Of a DNA stretch of 64,000 bases, positions 55,406 through 64,000 are shown in pieces; the stretch's first letter is position 1, and each line of letters begins with the position of its first letter. The position numbers were made by a program, and so were the translations under genes. This DNA comes from Aquatica leii (Eukaryota; Arthropoda; Insecta; Coleoptera; Lampyridae), in the NCBI GenBank assembly GCA_035610365.1, contig CM069434.1:122692895-122756894 (forward strand), written 5' to 3'. The notes beneath the pieces were generated by a model that saw only the letters and a list, made by a program, of their open reading frames with translations, searched no databases and was not told the DNA's origin.

Positions 55406-55871
55406 GATCACCAAGTTATGTAGAGAGCTTTAACGCGAGTTTACTTGGATTCCGGACATTTTGCCCCCCACATTTTGCCCCCATACATTTAGTCCCCATA
55501 CACATAAAATATACAGTAGGTACAGAAATTGTTATTGCTCTGGTGTTAGTGTATTACAAATATTCGTACGTAAGGTTATCAAATGTGATTGATTTTGTAA
55601 ATTGCGAACTCAAAAATGTTAATGGAATAGTTTTTAGAACTGAAATACTTAAATAACCATTATCTTATAACTAATTGTTATTACTCTAGCATGTCAATGG
55701 AATAATGTTTCATTAGATGCCATTAGATATTTGTGGCTCTGCTCTTTAGTATATTAAAAACTTTTTAAACCCAATTATTATGGCTTTTGTAAATTCTACA
55801 CAAGGTGCAAAGAAGTTTGTGTGCGAAAATAATTCTGTATATGTTATATAATTTATTAGTCTATACAAAGT

Positions 55872-56491
55872 TTGTATCTATGTTTAGGAAATGCCCCTGT
55901 TGTAAGTCGCAAAGTTGTTGAACACAACCATGCTGCTGATGCAGTAGGACCTGTGAAATTACGTGTTGTTGAAAATATGAAAGAGAGGGCAAGTAATACC
56001 GAAGAAACCCCACAACAAATAATGGCAACGTGTCTTGAAAACGTTCAAGATCATGTCTTTTGATATATTGACGGAAGAGGGAGATTATCCGCAAGAAGCT
56101 CAAGAGATATTAGATTATTTCGAGGAAACGTACAATGGCCGCCGTGGGCGTCTGCAAAGACGTTCACTCACATTCCGCATTGAACTATGGAATATGTATG
56201 GCCGCACTATGGAAAACATGCACCGTACAAATAACCATACTGAGGGGTGGCACCGTCAGTTTCAAGACATATGCGACGATTCCCCAAATGTCTTTAAGTT
56301 CATAAACTTTGAAAAAGGAACAATTACTGAATAACTTTCTTATAAATCAACTGATGGCTGGAGCACCTGCAACACCGCAAAATAAAGCGCACGCGGCCTT
56401 TTCTCGACGTTTGAAGGCTATTGTTCAAGATTTTGGGATTAGGGCCCCCTTGGAATATTTGCGAGGAATCGCACATAATTTCAATTTTTAA
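55872..56491 (+). pseudogene. MULE transposase, FLYWCH end joined to C terminus
   Basis: NAPVVSRKVVEHNHAADAVG (His pair of the FLYWCH finger end) is followed by KLRVVENMKERASNTEETPQ. In a shifted frame, EAQEILDYFEETYNGRRGRL, PLWNMFHRT-like IELWNMYGRTMENMHRTNNH and TEGWHRQFQDICDDSPNVFK give the C-terminal block, ending LEYLRGIAHNFNF at 56491. The central DDE domain, normally a few hundred residues, is missing. FLYWCH fingers bind element ends. Confidence 0.85.
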
Positions 56492-56597
56492 GTAGCTATA
56501 CCTATCATTAATTTTAATGTATCAGTTGTTACTGTGAAATATATTATTATGAATATGTATTACAAAATGAAGTTTTATTATGAAACATGCATGGAGT

Positions 56598-57781
56598 TAT
56601 TACAAGCTTTAGGTCTTACGAACCTTGCACGGCCAACTAACACAGTCGGAGATAGGGGAGGTTTAAGTGAATAACAATTAAGGGCGCCAGATCATTTATA
56701 ATTAACACTTCTGCCTCGATCAAGACAGACGGTCCAAGATTGTAACGAATTTTTAGGTTCGTAATCCTTGTTACTCTGATGTTCGGGTAACCACAATAAA
56801 AGAAGAAGGTATGTTACCATAAAAGAAAGATGAACAGGTATAAAAAACTTTAATTTAGTAACGTAGATGATTAACAAGAGTATATCTAATTCTCAGTGCA
56901 TAAATGCCAGCAGTATCGGCAACACACAATACATAGGTTAAGTCAAAGCGAACAGCGAAGAAAATTTCGTAGTGAATATTGTTTGTACACAGCATACACA
57001 CAAAATAATTAATGAAACTACCTTAATGGTATTAAAACAATGATCGTAATTACGGAAATTAACATTAGCCAAAGTTCCGTGAGTGACTTTTCTGACAGCG
57101 ATAAAATAATTAAATAAACTTACTCACAATCCAGTACCTACTTGAGCGAAGAAAGTTTTCCCCGGTAAGTGAGCCTAGAATAAATTTGAGTAGCAACACA
57201 ATGACTCACGAAATCAAGATCTACAAAATTGTTAATTACTGCTAAAAGAAAGTACACATAACATAACCCGATTGTCGAATGCTGTTGTACACATTCAATG
57301 AAAGTTGGTTTCGCAGGTGTTTGCCGCATGAGTAGGATCTCGAAGAAAAGTTCTTGTCTTCGGTTTTTTTTTTAAGTTTTAAACGTAGGCCTTATATATA
57401 GAGTCCCATGAAGGTATTTATCGATATTAATCCCTCATTATTCTTTATTGAATAGAAACATGTGGGCCAAAACGTGGTGAAACGGCTATCAAATCAAGAA
57501 GAAATTACAAAGGAATTCTAACAAAACGGATGTAAATATCTTCCCCTGTGACGAATAAACTATTTTAAAAACGTAATAAAGTTATAATTTGATTTCCATT
57601 ATAGAGGATGATATTCAAAAATTTTCTTTAAGCGACACAGGCCATTTTATGCAGTTGTCAGCTTAACGACTTCGTCGTAAAATGACAGTCACAAGAAAAG
57701 ATCGGCAGAGGGCGTCAAAACCGGAATCTAATTTTAGTTCAATATACAAGGTATTACGTTATAAAAATTTTGCACGTAACA
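56598..57781 (+). mobile_element. Solo LTR, copy B
   Basis: Starts TATTACAAGCTTTAGG (first dinucleotide TA where copies A and C have TG) and ends TTTTGCACGTAACA. The flanks GAGT (56594-56597) and GGGT (57782-57785) differ by one base. Carries the shared TTACGAACCTTGCACGGCC, GGGCGCCAGA and ATCGGCAACAC blocks. 1,184 bp, no coding content. Confidence 0.88.
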
Positions 57782-57945
57782 GGGTGTATGGAAAGAAAAG
57801 GGTAATAGAGCAAGCCATTTTAATTTAAGCAAAAAATGTATACTCTTCATATATCCGGGGGCAAAATGTGTGGAGGCGGAATGAGCGGGGGCGATATGTG
57901 TGGGGACAAAACGTGAGGGGCGAAAAGTCCTAGAACCGTTTACTT

Positions 57946-58500
57946 TCATTATAACATTATGTTTTATTATTGAAGTACCTATACTTATGAATAAAGAATT
58001 AATGCACATTCGTGTACTTACTTTTATATATTCCTTTGAAGCTTCTATGATACACGTACACATTCAGGAATGATTTGTAAAGTTAATCGCTTAGAAACTC
58101 TAAACAGATACATAAGGCTATTATAGCAATTTCCTGTTACCAAAAAACAAAGTGTGATTGCTATTCTAACTTCTACGGCAATACAATATCTGTATCTCAT
58201 TTACATATTTTTGGACCAATTAACGAAAGAAGAAAATCAAAATTCTTCACTGACATACGACAAAAATTTTGTATATTCCACTCTTATCATTTCGTTTTAA
58301 GTCAGGTAGCAATTGCATTGACCGTCTTGTTTTCAAAAACTGGGATGTCCAAAACTTATGCTTTCTCTTTATGTTTTACTATTCTTATTTTCAATTAAAA
58401 CAGCCATAATTATTAATGCCACGGCACTACGCTTTCTTTTCCGAGTCATGTCGACACGCGGAACACGAACAAATGATGGCAAATATACAACTGTTTGCGA
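57946..58500. other. AT-rich spacer
   Basis: No gene seen. The segment up to about 58500 may hold degenerate gypsy 3' sequence. Confidence 0.5.
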
Positions 58501-60095
58501 ATATTTTGCTTGTGGAGACACACCGTTTTTTGCCTTGACGTCATACCTGGTCTTCATTTTGTCGATGGCAATTTGTGTGTTTTTACAACCGTCTCATGTA
58601 TTTTGTCTCTAGGTGCAAGTACTGATCCCAATGTCTATGGTGTTCGGACACTACTTTCGTTATGTATTTTTCCATTGTTCGATTCATCCGTTCAACCATG
58701 CTATCAGATTGAAGATGGAGAGGCGTCGTCCTAGTTTTCTTAATTTCCAGCAGTAGGCAAACTTTTTTAAACACCGCAGGCTCAAAATTGCGGCCTTGGT
58801 CGGAATGTGATTCCAACGGAATTACAAACCGGCAGAAAAACTGTTTCACTAATACGTCTGCGACTCTAGCAGCATCTCGATTGGGTTTGGGTTAAGTTTT
58901 CGTCGATTTTGTGAAGTAATCCATTGCCACTAAGATGTATTTGTGGGAACATCCTTGCGATGTCATACGTTATTGTCTCTAAAGGGCTTTCCACGGTATA
59001 CTGTTTCATTGGTGTTTTGGTTTTTTTGCTGGACCATTTCCTGATGCGCAAACCGTACACTTACGTCACCATTCCATAACGTCCTCTTTGCAGTTGATCC
59101 AGTAGAATTTGTCTCTAATGTCTTTTTTACGCCGAAGTGTCCTTTTGATGTGGTATCGTGCAAATGCTGCAACACCTCTGACACTCCCCTTCTTGGCGCT
59201 ACCAATTGCAGTTTTTTTTCTGTGCCCTTCAGCCTAGGGATTGCTTAAGAAGACCAACTTTCACTTTCAAGTAGTCCCATTGCATCCAGTAAGCCTTGAT
59301 GTTTTTGCCCAAAGCATTCACTTCTTCCCAAGTTGGTCGTGGGTTATTGGCTTTTCAGCTCAGGAGTACTTTTATTTCAGGATTGTTTTTTTGTTTCCGA
59401 GAAAACTGCTCAGGTTCCTACTCGTCATTAGCATAGCAGTTTTCCGGAGGCATTTGATCTTCTCTTCAAGTTGCGAACATTGGCTGCCGGACATGGTCTT
59501 CTGGACAAAGCATTTTCAAAACGGCGTGGTCCGTTTTTAGCAAAAAAACATCCATACAAATATTTGTAGAAGTGCTCTACGAACTTGACGACTACTAACA
59601 GCTCTCTTCTAGTCACGCAGTAATTTTTTCTTGTCTTGGAAATTGTATTGAACTGCACTTCTCCTTAGGTTCCAATTCTACCTACCAACAAGCAATTTTC
59701 AAGTCCCACGTGAAAAACCACTGGGAACCTAACAGGGTGTCTAAAGTATCGTCAATTCGCGGTAAAGGGTAGCTGTCCGTTTTGGTCACGTCGTTAAACT
59801 GTCTGTAGTCTACGCAAAACTTTGTTTATCCATATTTCTTCTTTACTAGTACCGCTAAAAACACTCATGGACTATTTGAAAGTTGAATCACACACTCTCT
59901 TTCCATATCCGTAATTATATGTTCAGTTTCTTCTCGTTTTGCCAAAGGAAGTTGGCGTAGATGTTGTCGCGTTGGGCGAGCGTCTTCAGTATTAATTTTA
60001 TGTTTTAACACGTTTTTTTTTCTTTGGAACCATGCACTAACAAAAATACATCTTGAGACTGCTGGACCAACGTTTTAACTTTAGTCAGCCAGTAT
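58500..60095 (-). mobile_element. Second, deleted copy of the gypsy family at 1-4.88 kb
   Basis: Integrase sequence includes SHSDQGRNFEPAVFKKVCLL and SDSMVERMNRTMEKYITKVV, so the second Asp and the Glu are visible. MKTRYDVKAK near 58560 is the beginning of the C-terminal part. Upstream are HDTTSKGHFGVKKTL, TRRELLVVVKFVEHFYKYLYG (RNase H with intact Glu) and RT sequence antisense to 59680-60090. Relative to copy one about 115 bp is missing near 59515 and about 640 bp near 59660. It ends abruptly near 60090. All frames are broken. Confidence 0.88.
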
Positions 60096-61600
60096 ACGCC
60101 AAGGATCAAACGTTAAAAGCCAAACACATTTTTATAAAGACCTAACCCAGATTAAGACAAAGAACCTGCTAATGTAAAAAACACAAAGTAGTGAAGTCTT
60201 TAAAAAAAAGTTGTCAAAGCGCCAGAAAACAAGAAAAGAGTCCTTTTCAGAGAACGCGTATTACTCAACGAACGCACTATGACAAGAGCAAGAAGTACAA
60301 AATTTGAACAAGCGCCAAAGATCAAGAGTCTTAAAAACCAACTGAAATCTCGACCTCTAGCAATCAAACTTATCAAAATAAAATAAATGGCGTTTCAGCA
60401 GAAGTACGTAGAGTACAAGAACCGAAGTTACAGAAAGAAAATAGACAGACGGAATAAGATAAGACTAGATGTAAACGTCTGTTTCGTTCTTCTCTCCGTA
60501 GAAGAAACGAAATGGGATACCAACCTTAAGTGGCCAACCAACCGCCGTAGAAGTAAACTTTTAAGAACGAATAGAAATAAAAGAGATATGGCATGCAATT
60601 GAACAACCAATCAAGAAAAAGAAAAAATGAAGAGAAAGAAAGACAAGAAAAATGTAGAAAAGTAAGACTTGATTTAGATGTCTGGTTCGTTTTTCTACCC
60701 GTAAAAGAACAAAAAACCAACTACCACGCTGCTGAAGGCTTAATTTAATTAACAAATCTGAAAGCTTAATCTAAAGAAGTACAGATAAGTAAGTAACACA
60801 GTTAAAAAATTAAACACATTTAAAGCGCAACGTAATTAAACCACATAGAAAAGAAATTATACAGTTAACAACACCAAAAATCCCTCCTAACCGGAAGTAC
60901 GTAAGGCAAGCAAGAAAAATAACTAAAAAGAGGAGAAAAAGAAAATAAGATGCAGTAAACACCCTGTAATCGTCGATTGAGTTTGTGCAACTTTTTTCGT
61001 GTCGGTATTTGAATTGATCTTATTCGTTTAATGTATTTTGGAATTGTTTTATTGATTTCCCGTTGATTGAAGGAAGTTATTTTATGTTTTTAGATTCAAC
61101 TTTCTTAAAGTTGTTGATAAAATTGTGTATTCAATTATTTCTAAATTATTATGCTGTTTAATCATTAGTATTCTGCATTTACGTTGATTTGGCCTTTTCT
61201 TTGTTCTGTAAAAAAATCCAGTCGTAATTTATGTTTCCCTTCCGAGATATAATTGTAATTAAATATATTTTCGCAGTTTGTTTATTTTAAGTTCTTTGTG
61301 TTAAGTACGTTCAGAGGGCATTTGTACTTGGTTTATTAATGTTAGTTTTATTAAATTACATTTGGAATAAAGTCATTTTTATAATTTATTAGACAGTTAT
61401 GATTCAGGTCTCTACAAGTAATCTTTATGACCGTAATGAAATAATATATTTTGTTGATTTGGCAGTTCACACAGTATATGGAATGCCGTTTTCTAACTTT
61501 ACTTTCGTGTCGTAATTAAATCTGTTTGCATCCTTTTTGCACTTCTTGGTGGTATTGCTTTCTTGCGCAGATATTTGGGACACAACCTTTAGAAAAGGGT
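60096..61600. other. Purine-rich then AT-rich non-coding stretch
   Basis: 60100-60960 is rich in A and G on the plus strand. Within it, 60430-60540 and 60630-60740 are diverged tandem copies (GAAAGAAA..., TAAGACT-GAT-TA-A-GTCTG, CGTTYTTCT-CCGTA-AAGAA, ACCAACC/ACCAACTACC). A 71-residue basic ORF at 60387-60602 lies across the first copy and is not convincing as a gene. The rest to 61600 is AT-rich. Confidence 0.5.
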
Positions 61601-62655
61601 AGCCGATTAAGTTAATAAATGATTAATAATAATACTAATAATATATAATAATAATAAATGGAGTGTAATGTTAGTCGCTTCCTCGCGGTGCACTCTGGAT
61701 AGCTTCTGTACTGGTTCTCCAGTGCAAGTGTGAACTAAATGACTAACACGGGCCTGCATTTCACCATGTGGTGTTGTTGCCCTTAAAACGGATACGCTTC
61801 CACCCAATTCCAGGGCTCAGACGTATATCTGGGTTCTGTGTCAACGACCGAAACGTACCATATCCAAACGTGGTAGTAGTTGTGTTGACGCCTTCCTTAG
61901 GCTCCCCTCTACGACGGCATATCGTCCGTGGATTGTGGACTTAATTGTGTACGATCTATACGTGAGGGAGAGGTTTGTCATGTGACCGCTTCCCTTAGAA
62001 TAATAGTCACTCTACCCAATTCCGAGGGAAGGAACTGGACAGGAACTGGAGGCACGGCTGACAGACGCAACCCGTCTTGTCCATGTCGGTAAATCTAGAC
62101 CTAGTTCTGAAACTCGGTTCAATCTTCAGACAGGAACTTGGGACACGGCGTGGGCCTTAGGGTTTTACCAGCGCCGGTAAACCGGGACCTAGGTCTGAAG
62201 AGAGAGGAAAGGCCGAGTTCTATTATACAAAAGCATGGCAAGGGGGCTAGTCTCTCCGGCAGAGTACCCAATTCCAGTATCCACAGTATGCTGGTGCAAT
62301 TATGCGAAAAGGGCGAGGGCTGTTCGAACATTGCAAGGTAGCAGAGGAATCCATTTTTGTAAGACGGAGGAGATTGCGACGGCGACTCGTCCAACGTTGT
62401 GCGGCGCTGTCCGGTGCTCTATCAACTGGTGTCGGCCTCTCGGTGGCGTAAGAACTAGCCTTGGCACAGATTGGTCGTCGACTTATTCCGTCGTGCGACA
62501 TGTCCCTTAATAGGAAGGGGGGTGCTACGGCACTCTATCCCCGCCTTGTTCTACTGCTACCCCCCTTTTATGGGCGTGTGCAAAGCTGGTTTGGGGTGCT
62601 GCACTGGCCAGCTAACATCGACCAGAAATAAGCGTCAGAAAGGATGTGTCCGTTC
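61601..62655. other. GC-rich block of unknown origin
   Basis: About 1 kb, clearly more GC-rich than all surroundings, with sharp edges near 61660 and 62650. No ORF longer than about 90 codons and no domain recognised on either strand. CCCAATTCC occurs three times (61803, 62015, 62268, in CCACCCAATTCCAG, TACCCAATTCCGAG, TACCCAATTCCAG), and GAACTTGGGACACGGCG, CTGGACAGGAACTGGAGG-like segments recur. Perhaps the 5'UTR of a site-specific-type LINE or an rDNA-spacer-like repeat. Confidence 0.55.
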
Positions 62656-63590
62656 CGAGTTATATATAATACACTGATACATTATATAATACACTGATTT
62701 TGGTTTGAGGAGATGGATAGTTGATGAATAGTTGACAGTCGTTCGAAGTGCCTTAAGTAACGGAAGGTGGTTGGGTGGTAAACTCGCTCCCGGTGGATGA
62801 AGTAATACCGTGGAAATTATGCAGAAAACGTAAATTTTTAGTGCAATTAGTAGAGTTTTGTTACTCCTTGTTCGTAAAATCTACGGCTTTAAAAAAAATT
62901 AAGTTATACGACGTGGTTATATCTTCGCCTTGGTGGCGTTTTTTTTTGAGAATCTTCCGTACGGAACATAGTCCTTTGGGGGACCCCTTCAGCATTTCTT
63001 TCCGGTTATATTTGGCAACCTAGAATCAATCACAAGTTCTTTCCTGGATTTATTACGACAATTTGAGGTATTTATTTTGTGAATTTGATTTACGCGTTTT
63101 AAAAGTTTGAGTTTTAAGAAAAACAATGAGTGTTGCAAATTAACGATTTTATCGATAATACAATTAGTAAATGGTAATTGTCCGAATTTATCAAAACTAC
63201 ATGTGACAAAATTTCTTTGTGTTAAAAATTTATGTATGACGTTAACCGGAAAATTTACTCATTTCACAATTTATTATTAGATATTCTTCGTGGTTTTAAA
63301 AGAAATAAATTTATTTTATTTTGTATTTAATTAATTTCTATCAAATGCGGACATGGCCGTGTATTAGTTAATTCAGATTTTCTATTATTTTTTTATGATT
63401 TTTTAATTTGTTTAATTTCTTTAAATTTTGTTTGTTTTGTTACAATTATTCATTTCACTTTAATTTTAACTTTCATGTTTAACTTACAATTTTTTTATAT
63501 TTTATTATTATATATATATTTTTTTATTATAAGTTTAACTTTATTCGTTGCCATTTGGCTTACAAATTTGATCGTGTTGTCTATACATAT
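62656..63590. other. AT-rich stretch, probably LINE 3' flank
   Basis: No gene seen. AATACACTGAT repeats near 62668 and 62690. A poly-T-rich zone with (TA)n near 63500-63535 precedes the minus-strand LINE tail and could be its 3' end. Confidence 0.5.
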
Positions 63591-63603
63591 ATACTACATT
63601 TTC

Positions 63604-64000
63604 TTATCCCTTCTCCCCCCTTAACTTTTTCCTCCTGCTCCATACTTCCTCCATCCATTCCGCTCCTTTTCCGTTTTCATCTAAGATTTCCACTATTTTC
63701 ATCACATTTTCTCTTAGTTCCCTGCATTTCTTTCTCATGTGGTTCAGATCTTCCATTTGTTCTCCACATAGCCTGCACAACTTTTCTGGTTCTTCCTTCC
63801 AATATTTGTTCCCTAACTCCTCGTTGCCACATCTGAACCTTGCTACCATTTTTTTCTTTTTGTTGCTTTTAATCTCTCTATCTTTTAAATATTCCAGCAC
63901 TCCTTCACCCTTGATATCTTTATAATTCCTATTATATCTGCCCTCTTTTATCTTTGTCCATCTTTCTTGTTTTTCGATGTCTTTATCTCTCCTTATTATT
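63604..64000 (-). pseudogene. LINE ORF2 C-terminal zinc-finger tail, running off the window
   Basis: Entering at 64000: DKDIEKQERWTKIKEGRYNR, GVLEYLKDREIKSNKK, MVARFRCGNEELGNKYWKEE, then CRLCGEQMEDLNHMRKKC, a CCHC-type finger, and DENGKGAEWMEEVWSRRKKL. This is the typical end of an insect non-LTR RT group in which RFRxGNEE..NRYW precedes CRxCxxxxExxxHxxxxC. The frame is open to the window edge, so more of the element lies to the right. This fragment could belong to an intact copy. Confidence 0.8.

Larger units (their letters stand above)
55447..57937 (+). mobile_element. MULE (Mutator-like) deletion derivative with FLYWCH transposase remnants
   Basis: A perfect 8-bp target duplication GTTTACTT flanks the element (55439-55446 and 57938-57945). 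The ends begin GGATTCCGGACATTTTGCCCC and end with the complement of GGTTCTAGGACTTTTCGCCCC. Both ends carry tandem CACATTTTGCCCCC-like units (left 55455-55505, right 57850-57920, inverted). The transposase has lost its catalytic core. A solo LTR (56598-57781) is inserted behind the coding part; without it the element is about 1.3 kb. Confidence 0.9.

Noticed and set aside
55930..55950. CTGCTGATGCAG as a second hammerhead core
   Set aside because: No GAAA or stem II/III follows; it is MULE coding sequence.
62119..62510. Overlapping ORFs of 67-91 codons on both strands in the GC-rich block
   Set aside because: Expected by chance in GC-rich DNA; Pro/Arg/Ser-rich, no domain, no start or splice context.
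1..64000. CRISPR arrays, tRNA and rRNA genes, prokaryotic operons
   Set aside because: No regularly spaced repeats, cloverleaf with A/B boxes or rRNA core sequence was recognised by eye; a tRNAscan run would settle the tRNA question.

Overview
The window reads as a TE-saturated stretch of a large, AT-rich arthropod genome, most likely an insect. The only host gene recognised is the terminal coding exon of a Slowmo/PRELID3-type mitochondrial lipid-transfer protein (22896-23357, +). Nearly everything else that can be identified is mobile DNA, mostly decayed and often nested. No rRNA, tRNA, CRISPR array or prokaryotic gene was seen. Species cannot be settled by eye; slowmo spelling plus piggyBac, BEL, gypsy, Penelope, hAT, Harbinger, MULE and LINE content suggests Coleoptera, Hemiptera or a similar TE-rich order.

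Layout. 1-4.88 kb: minus-strand Ty3/gypsy element cut by the window edge (integrase, RNase H, RT, protease, gag, then 5' LTR/leader). 4.86-5.49 kb: broken ORF of an arthropod repeat family. 7.4-8.17 kb: Penelope-like GIY-YIG tail. 9.2-13.4 kb: DUF4817-like HTH remnant, LINE tail, and a two-ORF I/R1-type LINE. 14.2 kb: BED-type hAT fragment. 16.6-17.3 kb: large foldback. 18.7-22.6 kb: decayed CGGBP1-like hAT carrying a complete piggyBac insertion (19437-21801, TTAA on both sides). 22.9-24.2 kb: slowmo last exon and 3'UTR. 24.26-28.38 kb: Harbinger element with two interlocked genes (MADF-BESS on +, DDE nuclease on -), split by a solo LTR. 29.9 kb: small palindrome. 30.4-38.1 kb: BEL/Pao element with both LTRs, polypurine tract and near-matching target duplications, split by a second copy of the same solo LTR. 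39.44-39.82 kb: hairpin element with a hammerhead ribozyme motif at its tip. 41.9-43.6 kb: orphan TE ORF and the RNase H tail of an I/R1-type LINE. 43.55-49.43 kb: CR1/Jockey LINE split by a KIAA1586-like hAT. 49.4-49.8 kb: a ZMYM1-like hAT piece. 51.5-54.2 kb: 5'-truncated LINE nearly open in one frame. 54.9-55.4 kb: MADF-type tail. 55.45-57.94 kb: FLYWCH MULE deletion derivative with perfect 8-bp target duplication, holding the third solo LTR. 58.5-60.1 kb: second, deleted copy of the first gypsy family. 61.6-62.65 kb: unexplained GC-rich block. 63.6-64 kb: another LINE tail.

How it fits together. The nesting gives a relative history: hAT before piggyBac; Harbinger, BEL and MULE before the solo LTRs of one 1.2-1.36 kb family. 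For the Harbinger and BEL cases, removing the LTR plus one target duplicate restores the host ORF exactly, which confirms both boundaries. The two features most worth pursuing are the hammerhead-tipped hairpin and the interlocked exon arrangement of the Harbinger genes, whose acceptor sites face away from each other across 34 bp.
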